Part shown: one piece after another, positions 40,016-49,586 of the stretch | Layout of the letters: each line of letters begins with the position of its first letter | Numbering within the stretch: the stretch's first letter is position 1 | Assembly: GCA_038106185.1 (NCBI GenBank) | Contig: JAYODE010000005.1 | Location: forward strand, 1-64,000 | Reading direction: 5' to 3' | Length of the DNA stretch: 64,000 bases | Source of the DNA: UBA4582 sp038106185 | GTDB lineage: Bacteria > Pseudomonadota > Gammaproteobacteria > Pseudomonadales > Azotimanducaceae | The notes under the pieces: generated by a model | What the model was told of the DNA's origin: nothing | The model's input: only the letters and a program-made list of their open reading frames with translations | Database searches by the model: none | Program-made: the position numbers and the translations under genes

Positions 40016-41794
40016 ATGATTTCTGAGCAGGCCTCTTTTAAGCGTCTCATAGATATTGGTATTGCGCTCTCTGCCGAGAAGAATCCGGCTCGACTGATGG
40101 AAACCATTCTTCTTGAAGCCATGAGTATCGGGCATGCAGATGCCGGTACCCTCTACATTCGCACCAAACAGGACCAGCTAGAGTTCAGGATCCTCAGAAC
40201 CGACTCACTTGGGGTGGCGCAGGGCGGCACCACTGGTGTGGCGGTGACTCTGCCGCCGGTCGAGATGTATCACTCGAGCGCGGACGGTAAACGCGAAGCA
40301 AATCATCAAAATATTGTCACAGATGCTGCGCTCACCGGTAAAACGATCAATGTGCATGATGCCTATGACTCGACTGAATTTGACTTTGCTGGTGCCAAAA
40401 AGTTTGATGCCGTGACAGGCTATAGATCCACTTCGTTTCTCACCATTCCATTAAAAAATCGGCAAAACTATGTGATCGGTGTTCTGCAGTTGCTGAATGC
40501 GACGGATTCCAGAACAGGTGCTGTGGTGCCGTTTAATCGAGACATAGAGCCATTGATTGAGGCGCTCGCCTCGCAGGCTGCGGTGGCGCTGGAAAACCAA
40601 AACCTGATTGAATCACAAAAACATCTGCTGGAGTCCTTTATCGAACTGATGGCCAGTGCCGTAGATGCCAAGTCGCCTTACACAGGGGGACATTGCCAGC
40701 GAGTGCCGGCGCTCACTGAAATGCTCACACGTGCAGCGTGTGATTCTCGAAAGCCGCCTTTCGCTGATTTCAGCCTGACCGAAGACGAGTGGTATGAGCT
40801 ACATATTGCTGCCTGGCTGCACGATTGCGGTAAGGTAACAACGCCAGAGTATGTTGTGGACAAGGCGACCAAGCTTGAAACCATCACCGATCGTTTGCAT
40901 GAAATTCGCATGCGTTTCGAGGTCGTCAAATGTGAGGCCGTGATTGCGTATCAGCGCCAGTTACTTGAGGGTGCAAGCAATGATGTAGAGCTGAAGCAGG
41001 CATTAGATCAGCGGTTGCAAGCGCTAGACGATGATTTCGAGTTTGTTGCCGAGTGCAATCTTGGCGGTGAATTTATGGCTGCCAGCCGAGTTGAGCGTCT
41101 GCACAGAATCGCCGGGATTCAGTGGACTCGCACCTTGAGTGACCGACTGGGAATCTCGCAGGAGGAGATGGAACGTAAGTCGCTGCAGCCGGAAGCTCGC
41201 CTGCCAGTGCAAGAAAATCTGCTTGCTGATCGGGCAGATCATCTGATTGCCCACGATAGTCATGTCCACTCGGCTGATCCGCTGAACGCCTACGGTTTTC
41301 AGGTGGAGGTACCGCCCCACAAATATAATCTGGGAGAGATTTATAACCTGAGTACTGCCCGCGGTACCCTAACAGCGGAAGAGCGTTTCAAGATTAATGA
41401 TCACATAGTGCAAACCATCGTGATGTTGGAAAACCTGCCGTTTCCGCAACATATGGCGAGAGTCCCGGAAATTGCCGGTGGGCACCATGAAAAAATGGAT
41501 GGCACTGGTTATCCAAAAAAACTCAAGGGCGAGGACATGTCTGTGCCTGCACGGATCATGGCAATCGCCGATGTCTTTGAAGCGTTGACGGCTGCGGATA
41601 GACCCTACAAGCAGCCAAAGACCCTGAGCGAGAGCATGAAGATCATGGCGCAGATGGTTCAGAACCAGCATCTTGATGGCGAGCTATTCAGGCTCTTTCT
41701 CGAGTCAGGTGTGTACCGGGCTTATGCCGATCAATACCTCTCGCTCGAGCAACTGGACGACGTCAATCTGGCGGATTACTTGCCGGCCCGTTAG
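40016..41794 (+). CDS. GAF domain / HD-GYP cyclic di-GMP phosphodiesterase
   Basis: A 592-residue signalling protein. The N-terminal GAF domain (about 1-185) could sense a small molecule. The HD-GYP domain has H-HD in AAWLHDCGKVTTPE near 265 and GGHHEKMDGTGYPKKLKG near 490, followed by ARIMAIADVFEALTAADRPYK. HD-GYP enzymes hydrolyse cyclic di-GMP to GMP. About 190 residues of unknown, largely helical and charged sequence lie between the HD and GYP parts, a feature of this subgroup. No membrane segments, so cytoplasmic. Confidence 0.93.
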   Translation: MISEQASFKRLIDIGIALSAEKNPARLMETILLEAMSIGHADAGTLYIRTKQDQLEFRILRTDSLGVAQGGTTGVAVTLPPVEMYHSSADGKREANHQNIVTDAALTGKTINVHDAYDSTEFDFAGAKKFDAVTGYRSTSFLTIPLKNRQNYVIGVLQLLNATDSRTGAVVPFNRDIEPLIEALASQAAVALENQNLIESQKHLLESFIELMASAVDAKSPYTGGHCQRVPALTEMLTRAACDSRKPPFADFSLTEDEWYELHIAAWLHDCGKVTTPEYVVDKATKLETITDRLHEIRMRFEVVKCEAVIAYQRQLLEGASNDVELKQALDQRLQALDDDFEFVAECNLGGEFMAASRVERLHRIAGIQWTRTLSDRLGISQEEMERKSLQPEARLPVQENLLADRADHLIAHDSHVHSADPLNAYGFQVEVPPHKYNLGEIYNLSTARGTLTAEERFKINDHIVQTIVMLENLPFPQHMARVPEIAGGHHEKMDGTGYPKKLKGEDMSVPARIMAIADVFEALTAADRPYKQPKTLSESMKIMAQMVQNQHLDGELFRLFLESGVYRAYADQYLSLEQLDDVNLADYLPAR

Positions 41795-41816
41795 CGCTGA
41801 GCTGCGCCCGGAGGCC

Positions 41817-41899
41817 GCAGCTTATGCTTCAGGGTTATGTGTCAGGGTTATGCGTCAGGGTTCTGTTTCACGGTAGGTTTCTGCTTCAGGGTTATGCTA
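41817..41899. repeat. Tandem array, 13 bp, ending at a stop codon
   Basis: Units cagggttatgtgt, cagggttatgcgt and cagggttctgttt, preceded by gcagcttatgctt and followed, after an 18-bp diverged segment, by cagggttatgcta. The last unit ends in cta, the reversed stop codon of the histone-deacetylase-like gene. It lies between convergent genes. Confidence 0.88.
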
Positions 41900-42826
41900 G
41901 GGCTGAAGCAGGGTTTCCAGGTGCACACGGGCACATTCGCCGAGAGCTTCAAGCTGATAGCCACCCTCCAGCGTTGAGATGATGCGCCCATTACAGTGAA
42001 TTTTTGCCAGATCGACGATCAACTGCGTGATCCAACGATAGTCATCAACTTCCAGTTCAAGCTGGGCCAGAGGATCGTCTTTATGGGCATCAAAGCCGGC
42101 AGAGATAAAAATCAGATCGGGTTGGTGTTGGTGAATGGCAGCTGACCATTGCTGCTCGATTAACTGGCGAAACTCCGCGCTGCGGGTGCCCGCAGTGAGG
42201 GGTGTCGCAACGATATGGGCGTTCTCAAAGTCCAGGTAACGATGTGGATAGTAATCTGCTTGAAAACTCGAACAGACCAGGACGCGATCATCCTCCTTGA
42301 AGATGTCGACCGTACCGTTGCAGTGGTGCACGTCAAAATCGAGAATCGCCACGCGTTCTACTGACGGATGCGCAAGTGCCGCCACCGCACCCAGGGCAAC
42401 ATTATTGAACAGACAAAAACCCATGGCCGCATCGATTTCGGCGTGATGTCCCGGTGGTCGAACGGCGCAAAAAACCCGGTCTGTTTCACCGCTTAGCACC
42501 AGGTGCGTGGCCTCCAGACAGGCGCCCGCCGCGAGCCTGGCCGCCCGCAGGCTGCCACGACTCAAATAGGTGTCCGGGTCTGCCATCTGAGTACCCTTGA
42601 CGGGCTCCAAGGCCGTCAGCTGGTCGATCAAACTGAGTGGATGTACCAGGTTCAACTGGATATCTGTCGCGGCGGGGGCGAGTCGTTGTTCGATCGCAGA
42701 AGTGCTGGGATGGGCGTTGATCGCCGCCATGATGGATTCCAGGCGAGCAGGGCACTCGGGATGACCCGGCTTGGCATGTTGGAGACAATCCGGGTGCGTT
42801 ATCACCAGGGTTCGAGGGTCGGCCAT
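41897..42826 (-). CDS. Histone deacetylase family amidohydrolase
   Basis: A 309-residue zinc-dependent deacetylase of the bacterial class II HDAC-like group. Motifs are RPPGHHAE near 132, GFCLFNNVALGA, the zinc site ILDFDVHHCNGT near 168 and SAGFDAHKDDPL near 250. Bacterial members deacetylate acetylpolyamines or act on other N-acyl amides. The ATG at 42826 gives the usual start HPDCLQHAKPGHPECPARL. It diverges from the OppA-like gene. Confidence 0.93.
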   Translation of the reverse strand: MADPRTLVITHPDCLQHAKPGHPECPARLESIMAAINAHPSTSAIEQRLAPAATDIQLNLVHPLSLIDQLTALEPVKGTQMADPDTYLSRGSLRAARLAAGACLEATHLVLSGETDRVFCAVRPPGHHAEIDAAMGFCLFNNVALGAVAALAHPSVERVAILDFDVHHCNGTVDIFKEDDRVLVCSSFQADYYPHRYLDFENAHIVATPLTAGTRSAEFRQLIEQQWSAAIHQHQPDLIFISAGFDAHKDDPLAQLELEVDDYRWITQLIVDLAKIHCNGRIISTLEGGYQLEALGECARVHLETLLQP

Positions 42827-42991
42827 GATCAAAAGCTCACGTCAGTTTGTTCGGTGGCAAGTACGCTTTGTGGCGGCTGGTTCAGGTTCCGTGTCAGTGT
42901 AGCGAAAATCTGGCCCAAGTCGAAATACAGTTTCATCGCAATTCCGGTTCTGTCAGACTCGATCGCTGAATCGAACGATGAGCCGTCTAGA

Positions 42992-44610
42992 ATGGGATTA
43001 AAATTGCAGCCAGTCATAAGTCTTTGCCCACGCCTGCTGACGGCCCTGTTTCTTGGACTGCTGCCCTTGATCTCGCAGGCAACAGCGGTGGATCTTGCGA
43101 CTCAGACGATCACCATCGCGCTAACCCAGGAGCCACCGAACCTGGACTCGGTAAGAACCACCGATACGGTGAGCTTTTTTGTCATAGGTCACACTCAGGA
43201 GGGATTAGTCCGCTACGATCGTCGCGGCCAACTGGCACCTGGCGTGGCCAGCAGCTGGGTCGTCAGCGACACCAGCATCGACTTTACCCTGCGCGAGGAG
43301 GCGCGTTGGAGTGACGGTAGCCAAGTCACGGCGGAGGATTTTGTTTACGCCTGGCGCCGCTTGGTTGATCCCACCACTGCAGCAGCTTATGCCTCAATCA
43401 TGTTTCCGATTAAAAACGCCGAACCGATTCAACGGGGCGAGCTGCCCGTTACCGCGTTGGGTATCGAGGCACTGACCCCTTATTCACTTCGCGTTTCGCT
43501 GGAACGTCCCTGCGGCTATTGTGTCAGCTTGATGGCCCATGCGGCATTTTTTCCAATAAAGCAGACATTTCGTGAGCGGCAGGGTGAAGCCTACGCCGCG
43601 GAGGCCGCGAATCTGCTGTATAACGGGCCATTTGTGATCGAGTCCTGGACCCATGGCGCGGCACTGCGGCTCGTGAAGAATGGCAATTATTGGAACCGAT
43701 CGGCGATTACCCTCAATGGCATCAACATAGATTACATCACTGAGGACAATCGCACTCGCCTGAATCTGTTTCGCGACGGCCGTATCGCCCTGGCTCGACT
43801 AGGCGCCGAGACGGTTGCAGATGCCGCCAGTCAGGGTATGCGACTGAGAACATTTGCCTCCGGCGGCATGTCATATCTGCGGTTCAACGTCGGCGACGAG
43901 CGGCCAATGGCGGAATTGAAACTGCGTCGAGCGATACAGCTAATTTTTGACTCGGATGAATTTGTTAATAAGGTGATCGGCATACCGGGCTATAAGCCGG
44001 CTTATAGTTTTTTCCCGGGTTGGCTGCCTGGTGCCGAGGAGCCGTTTACCCTGGAACATCCGCTACCCAAGCAGCCGGTCGATAGGGCGCTTGCACGTGA
44101 ACTGGTCGCCGAGGTTGAGAAAAATTATGGCGAGATTCCGCCTCTGACGCTGTTGACCGTCGCCTCGCCAACAGGCGCCAAAATTGCGGAATATTTACAG
44201 GGCATCATGGGGCAGACGCTGGGGCTCGTTATCAAGGTCGACCAGCAAACCTTTAAGCAATACCTGATGAAAGTGGAGAGTGGCGATTTTGATATGGCTC
44301 TGTCGAGCTGGTATCCAGACTTCAATGATGTCGTGACCTATGCGGATCTGTTGGCCAGCTGGAACGCGAACAACCGTGGTCACTACGCAAGTCCGGTTTA
44401 TGATGAGTGGTTGAACGTGCTTCAGCGAGCGGCTGATCCCGTTGAGCGAATGGCGGCAGCCGCCCGTTTGCAATCTTTGATCGCCACAGACGTGCCACTC
44501 ATTCCCATGGCGGAAACCGGATCAGCTTACCTGCAGCATTCAAATCTGCGGGGTGTTGTGCGCCAGGTTCTGGGTGCGGATCCAGATTTTACCGCCGCTC
44601 GAGTGGTACC
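42992..44610 (+). CDS. oppA: OppA-like peptide ABC transporter substrate-binding protein (3' end in gap)
   Basis: About 539 residues are visible of an SBP family 5 protein. A signal peptide (LLTALFLGLLPLISQATA) leads into TITIALTQEPPNLDS, and the family signature is in WSDGSQVTAEDFVYAWRRLVDP. The C-terminal ADPDFTAARVV is near the normal end of OppA, so probably only a few codons and the stop are lost in the gap. No permease genes are adjacent, so it may serve a transporter encoded elsewhere. The start ATG at 42992 lacks a clear ribosome binding site. Confidence 0.85.
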
Positions 44611-44710
44611 NNNNNNNNNNNNNNNNNNNNNNNNNNNNNNNNNNNNNNNNNNNNNNNNNNNNNNNNNNNNNNNNNNNNNNNNNNNNNNNNNNNNNNNNNN
44701 NNNNNNNNNN
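44611..44710. other. Assembly gap (100 N) at gene end
   Basis: Exactly 100 N that swallow the stop codon of the OppA-like gene. The right flank is a 15-bp tandem array that was probably longer before the assembly broke. Confidence 0.95.
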
Positions 44711-44755
44711 TGAAAGCCGCTTACTTGAAAGCCGCTTACTTGAAAGTCGCTGGGG
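44711..44755. repeat. Tandem array, 15 bp x 3, cut by assembly gap
   Basis: Units tgaaagccgcttact twice, then tgaaagtcgctgggg. The array begins at the gap edge, so copy number is a minimum. It lies between two convergent genes. Confidence 0.9.
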
Positions 44756-44827
44756 GGCGGCGCTGAGTAACCTTCGGTGCCGGTGCGGGATCTGCCGCAA
44801 TGGTGGTACCTGGATGATCCGAGACAG

Positions 44828-46213
44828 CTAGATCAGCTCAAAATAGCGTCGGTATTCCCAGTCTGAGACAAGGCGCGACTGAGGGTCGCCGCCACCGGTA
44901 TGAAAACTCAGCCACTCGCTGTCACGGGTGTGCAGCCAGTTCTCGATGATGTCTTCGCCAATGATATCTGCCAGCAGAGTGTCAGCCTTTAACGTGGCCG
45001 CTGCTTGGGATAGGGTCGTCGGCAACTTATCGAAGCTATCGGGTAAGCCCCAGGCCAGCCGTGAAAACTCTGGTGGTGGCTGCAGTTGGTTTTTAACACC
45101 GGCCAGACCACCGGCAAGAATGACACTCAGGCCCAGATACGGGTTCAGGTCAGCCGCGCCCACTCGATTTTCAATGCGGCTCAAGGTTGGACTGCCGCTG
45201 ATCAGGCGCAGCGCCGCAGATCGATTGTCCTCGCCCCAGCAAGCGGTCATAGGCACGGCACTGAAATCGGTGAAACGTCGATAGGAATTGATGGTTGGAC
45301 AAAGGAATGAAACGGCCGCCGGCAGAGTTGCCATCAGCCCGCCAAGCCACTGGCGCATCAGGGCAGAGCGCTGCTCAGGTGCGGCTGGGTCAAAGAAAGC
45401 GGACTGTCCTCGACTATCCTGCAGTGAATGGTGAATGTGCATGCCAGAACCATAACTCGCGGTGGGTTTTGCCATAAAAGTCACAGCCATTTGCAGGTCG
45501 ACGGCAACCTCGTACAGTATCTGCTTGGTTCGAACAACATTATCTGCGGCAGTTGTTGGATCGGTGGGTACCAGGTTCAATTCAATCTGACCCTTTCCGG
45601 CTTCATCATTCCAGGCCTCCCATTTCAGACCTTTCCACTCCATACGCTTGATGACCTCGGTCATAAACTCGGTGGCATGGTAGGCATTGCGGATCAGGTA
45701 AGCATTGGCGTTGCTGCCCGCGCCAACCAGCGCCATTTGCTCATAACCTTTGTGTTGCAGGTCGGCATAGCTGTCCTTGAACAGAAAAAACTCAAGTTCA
45801 TAGGTTGCTTTGATGGTGTAGCCAAGGTCGGCTACTTCATGGACCAGGCGCTGGAGCAGGGTTCGGGGGCACAGACGCAGTGGCGTGCCATCGAGTTGCG
45901 TGAAATTGCCGATACAATGGCCCAGGGCCGGATTGGTGCCGTCAGAAATCAAAGTGCCAAGGTCGGGTCGAAGCTGTATATCGCCAAAATTGGCGCTGCG
46001 CTGGTGATGCCAGTGGGTTAGATGGGCGGCGCCATTGATATCCGCGGCCATTACCAGGTCGGAGATGCCGTGGCCAGACGGCAGAGACTTCTCGAATTTG
46101 TCTCGATGCAGGTACTTGCCGACACCGAGACCGTCGAGGGTTGTGCCCCAGGTGCGAACGATATCCACATGGTGTCGATCCAGCCAGTCCGGCAGGTTTT
46201 CTCGCGTGATCAT
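44828..46213 (-). CDS. Glutamine synthetase family ligase
   Basis: A 461-residue glutamine-synthetase-fold protein. Metal-binding Glu are in YELEFFLF near 140 and GQIELNLVP near 220, and the GSGMHIHHSL motif near 265 binds glutamate/ATP. The arginine-rich CWGEDNRSAALR and the SRIENRVGAADLNPYL segment complete the site. Sequence features differ from GlnA (no canonical adenylylation loop NLYDLP), so it is probably a gamma-glutamyl-amine ligase such as the PuuA type. The amine is unknown. Start overlaps the end of the next upstream gene by four bases. Confidence 0.9.
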   Translation of the reverse strand: MITRENLPDWLDRHHVDIVRTWGTTLDGLGVGKYLHRDKFEKSLPSGHGISDLVMAADINGAAHLTHWHHQRSANFGDIQLRPDLGTLISDGTNPALGHCIGNFTQLDGTPLRLCPRTLLQRLVHEVADLGYTIKATYELEFFLFKDSYADLQHKGYEQMALVGAGSNANAYLIRNAYHATEFMTEVIKRMEWKGLKWEAWNDEAGKGQIELNLVPTDPTTAADNVVRTKQILYEVAVDLQMAVTFMAKPTASYGSGMHIHHSLQDSRGQSAFFDPAAPEQRSALMRQWLGGLMATLPAAVSFLCPTINSYRRFTDFSAVPMTACWGEDNRSAALRLISGSPTLSRIENRVGAADLNPYLGLSVILAGGLAGVKNQLQPPPEFSRLAWGLPDSFDKLPTTLSQAAATLKADTLLADIIGEDIIENWLHTRDSEWLSFHTGGGDPQSRLVSDWEYRRYFELI

Positions 46214-46914
46214 GGGGTCAGCCCTTCAGAAGTGCTTGCAGCCTCAGGTGCTTTGAGTTCGCCGAGGAGATGCTGAAGGGTGAGCCCCGTAAGCACGGCT
46301 GCCTGTTTAAGATTGCTGAGAATTTTGATTTCACCCTTGATGGCACTCTCCAGCAGGACCTTTTCACCGCTAAACAACTGACTTAGGGTCAAGGCGCTGC
46401 CATGGACTGTCATAGCCGCATCGTCAGTCGAAAAGTCTTCTTCGAGGGCGGCCAATGGCATCTGCTGTATCAGGTCTCGTGTAAGTATGAGCACCTCCGC
46501 AGTATCAGAGCAGACCAGTATCAGGCGGCTCGGCATGCCCGCCGCGTGCTGGGTCATTTGCCAGAAATTTCGCGCCGCGACAGACCAGTTCAACAGCCTC
46601 GGCTGCAGTAGTTTGCTCACTCGAAAGGCAAACCACGGATGGCGCCAGAGACGTTCGATACGGGGTGGCTGATTCGTATTGAAGTCCAGATGAATCAGCA
46701 GGCGAGCATTCTTGTCAGTGCCGCGGCACAGATAGATTTTCTCGGGACTCAGGTGAATCGTCAGACACTGAGAGTCTGTCGTTGATTGCATGGAGAAGCA
46801 GCCTTCAAGTCCAGCGACGGTGCGCCGGACCGTCGCCTGAGTTAAGGCGCGACTGACCCTTGCCCCAATAATTTTAACGATGGGTACTGGGTCGGCCTCT
46901 AACTCGACCCTCAA
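46210..46914 (-). CDS. Uncharacterised protein, weak SCP2-like C-terminus
   Basis: A 234-residue protein I do not recognise. No signal peptide or membrane helix is seen. The last 60 residues (GSALTLSQLFSGEKVLLESAIKG region) resemble the hydrophobic-ligand SCP2 fold in pattern only. It sits between ribB and the glutamine-synthetase-like gene on one strand, overlapping both by four bases, so the three are probably one operon. The start appears to be TTG at 46914, overlapping the ribB stop. Function unknown. Confidence 0.7.
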   Translation of the reverse strand: MRVELEADPVPIVKIIGARVSRALTQATVRRTVAGLEGCFSMQSTTDSQCLTIHLSPEKIYLCRGTDKNARLLIHLDFNTNQPPRIERLWRHPWFAFRVSKLLQPRLLNWSVAARNFWQMTQHAAGMPSRLILVCSDTAEVLILTRDLIQQMPLAALEEDFSTDDAAMTVHGSALTLSQLFSGEKVLLESAIKGEIKILSNLKQAAVLTGLTLQHLLGELKAPEAASTSEGLTP

Positions 46915-48026
46915 GCTTCGTTTTCCAGAAATTCAACGATCTCGAGCTGAAAGCCCGAGATCGCATTGTAGCGGGTTGGTGCGCTCAGAACTCGCATCTT
47001 GCCGACACCGATTTCTCGTAAAATCTGCGAGCCAGTGCCGATAACTCGATATACACCGGATTCAGTGTTGACCCGCTGAAGCGGAGGCATCTCTGGGTAG
47101 GCATTGACCTGCGCCAGCTCCTCTGCCCTGGAGTACTGCTGATCAACGATAACCACGACACCCTTGCCCTCGGCGGCAATGCGGGCCATAGACTCGGCCA
47201 GCGACCAGGATTTTTTGACACCCGGGCGGACGGTACCCAATATATCCCGCAGCGCATTGATGGTTTGGACTCGAACGATACAGGGTTCATCGGCTTTTAT
47301 TTCGCCCATGACCAGGGCGTAGTGAATGCCGTCAGAGATGCTGTCCGTGTAGGTCCGCAAGGTAAAATCGCCTTCTGCGGTTGAGATAGGCTGCTCTCTT
47401 ACCAGGCTGATAGTTTTGTCGTTGATGGTGCGATATTGAATCAAATCGGCAATGGTACCGAGTTTGATGCCATGTTTTTCTGCGAACTTCTCCAGTTCCG
47501 GGCGTTTAGCCATGGTACCGTCTTCATTCATCACCTCGACGATCACCGCGGCCGGCTCATAGCCGGCCATTCGCGCCAGGTCACAGCCGGCTTCGGTATG
47601 TCCGGCACGGGTCAAAACCCCGCCAGGTTTGGCAATTAAAGGGAAAATGTGCCCGGGCATGACCAGATCTTCTGGCACTGCATGCTTGGCCACCGCCGTA
47701 CGAATCGTGTGTGCTCGATCAGCGGCGGAGATGCCGGTCGTGATACCTTGGGCGGACTCGATAGAGACAGTAAAGTTGGTCTCGTGGAGTGACTTGTTGG
47801 TGTCTACCATTAAGGGCAAATTCAACTGCCGGCCGCGCGCCTCTGTCACTGTCAGACAAATCAAACCGCAGGCTTCGCGGGCCATAAGGGTGATGTGTGC
47901 AGGGGTGACGACCTCAGCGGCAATGATCAGGTCGCCTTCATTTTCGCGGTCTTCATCATCCATGATCAGGACCATCTTGCCTTGGCGGAAATCGTCAAGG
48001 ATCTCTTCAGTGGTGCTAATTGCCAT
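46911..48026 (-). CDS. ribB: 3,4-dihydroxy-2-butanone 4-phosphate synthase with degenerate RibA domain
   Basis: A 371-residue protein. The N-terminal RibB domain (about 1-205) has the DDEDRENEGDLIIAAE metal and substrate loop and GHTEAGCDLARMAG, and makes the four-carbon precursor of riboflavin from ribulose 5-phosphate. The C-terminal half aligns with GTP cyclohydrolase II in layout, but where the zinc cysteines (CLTGD...CDC) should be it reads VRVQTINALRDILGTV. It is therefore likely inactive as RibA, as in RibBX-type proteins. No FMN riboswitch fits the short space before glcD. Confidence 0.9.
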   Translation of the reverse strand: MAISTTEEILDDFRQGKMVLIMDDEDRENEGDLIIAAEVVTPAHITLMAREACGLICLTVTEARGRQLNLPLMVDTNKSLHETNFTVSIESAQGITTGISAADRAHTIRTAVAKHAVPEDLVMPGHIFPLIAKPGGVLTRAGHTEAGCDLARMAGYEPAAVIVEVMNEDGTMAKRPELEKFAEKHGIKLGTIADLIQYRTINDKTISLVREQPISTAEGDFTLRTYTDSISDGIHYALVMGEIKADEPCIVRVQTINALRDILGTVRPGVKKSWSLAESMARIAAEGKGVVVIVDQQYSRAEELAQVNAYPEMPPLQRVNTESGVYRVIGTGSQILREIGVGKMRVLSAPTRYNAISGFQLEIVEFLENEA

Positions 48027-48122
48027 CTCTGCTCCGGGCTAGCTTTAACTAAAGCCGCGATTATACAAGAAATGTCCCGTATAATCTGGTTTCGACCTCA
48101 GATGAAGATTCCTGGAGCGCCA

Positions 48123-49586
48123 GTGGCGAAACTATTGAGCAGAGAGCAACTGAAAACGCGGCTCCAAGCCATCTGTGAGGGTCACAGCGTAGCGGATCAG
48201 GCTCGAATGCGAGTCTACGAATCAGACGGGCTAACGGCGAAAAAACAGCTGCCCTGGCTGGTATTACTACCCTCGACCATTGAACAGGTGCAATTGATTA
48301 TGCAACTGTGTCACGCCCACCAGATACCTGTTGTTGCCCGAGGTGCAGGAACTGGTTTGTCCGGGGGTGCCATGCCCCATGCCGAGGGTGTATTGCTGAG
48401 CCTGGCGCGGTTCAATCGAATTCTCGCGGTGGATCCAGTGAATCAGCTGGCGAGGGTCGAGCCTGGGGTGACCAACCTTGCGATTTCCGAGCAGGTACGG
48501 CCACTGGGTTTGTTCTATGCTCCAGACCCGTCTTCGCAGATTGCCTGCACGATCGGTGGTAATGTCGCCGAGAACTCCGGTGGCGTGCATTGTCTTAAAT
48601 ATGGTCTGACGGTGCACAATGTCCGCAAGCTGGTGATGGTCTCGCCGCAGGGCGAGCGCTATGAGTTGGGTAGCGAGGCCTTTGATTCAGCGGGCTACGA
48701 CCTGCTGGCGCTGATGCACGGATCAGAAGGTATGTTGGGTATCGTCGTTGAAGTCACCGTTAAGCTGTTACCCATTCCTGCAGAAATAGCGGTATTGATG
48801 GCAGCCTTCAGTCATGTGAGTCAGGCTGCCGATGCCGTTAGCCGAATCATCGACAGGGGTCTTATTCCCGCGGGTCTCGAGATGATGGATCAACTTGCTA
48901 TTCAGGCTGCAGAGGCGTTTGTGCATGCCGATTATCCCCTGGACGCCGCAGCCATTCTCATCTGCGAGCTGGATGGTACCGAGGCCGAGATCGAACAACA
49001 GCAGCAATTGCTGCGGCAAGTATTGGAGACGGCTGGCGCCGTGCAGATTCGAGCCGCCAGGGATGCCGCAGAGCGGCAAAGACTCTGGCTGGGTCGCAAG
49101 GCGGCATTTCCAGCGGTCGGCCGACTGGCACCCGACTATTATTGTATGGACGGTACGATTCCCCGTCGCGAATTGGCCAGCGTCCTGGCAAGTATCGCCG
49201 AGCTTTCAAAGGTGCACGGCCTGCCAGTGGCGAATGTGTTTCATGCGGGCGATGGCAATCTGCATCCGCTGATACTTTACGATGCAAATCAGCCAGGGCA
49301 GCTGCAGGGCGCAGAGGCCTTTGGTGCTGACATTTTACGGTTGTGTATCGAGCGAGGAGGCACTATTACCGGTGAACATGGTGTTGGGGTCGAGAAGATC
49401 GACGAGATGTGCGTCCAGTTTACTCACGATGAGCTGGCAGTTTTTCATGGTGTTAAATCTGCCTTCGATCAACAAGGGGGGCTAAATCCCGGCAAAGCCG
49501 TGCCAACGCTGCAACGCTGTGCTGAGTTTGGCGCGATGCATGTGCATCGCGGCCAGGAAAAATATCCGGAACTGGAGCGTTTTTAG
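48123..49586 (+). CDS. glcD: Glycolate oxidase subunit GlcD
   Basis: A 487-residue FAD-linked oxidase. The PCMH-type FAD domain has VARGAGTGLSGGAMP near 88 and GNVAENSGGVHCLKYGLT near 155; the C-terminal FAD-linked oxidase domain includes NVFHAGDGNLHPLI near 378 and GEHGVGVEK near 420. With GlcE and GlcF it oxidises glycolate to glyoxylate. GTG at 48123 has GGAG five bases upstream and is preferred; an ATG at 48102 has none. The stop overlaps the GTG of glcE by one base. Confidence 0.93.
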   Translation: MAKLLSREQLKTRLQAICEGHSVADQARMRVYESDGLTAKKQLPWLVLLPSTIEQVQLIMQLCHAHQIPVVARGAGTGLSGGAMPHAEGVLLSLARFNRILAVDPVNQLARVEPGVTNLAISEQVRPLGLFYAPDPSSQIACTIGGNVAENSGGVHCLKYGLTVHNVRKLVMVSPQGERYELGSEAFDSAGYDLLALMHGSEGMLGIVVEVTVKLLPIPAEIAVLMAAFSHVSQAADAVSRIIDRGLIPAGLEMMDQLAIQAAEAFVHADYPLDAAAILICELDGTEAEIEQQQQLLRQVLETAGAVQIRAARDAAERQRLWLGRKAAFPAVGRLAPDYYCMDGTIPRRELASVLASIAELSKVHGLPVANVFHAGDGNLHPLILYDANQPGQLQGAEAFGADILRLCIERGGTITGEHGVGVEKIDEMCVQFTHDELAVFHGVKSAFDQQGGLNPGKAVPTLQRCAEFGAMHVHRGQEKYPELERF

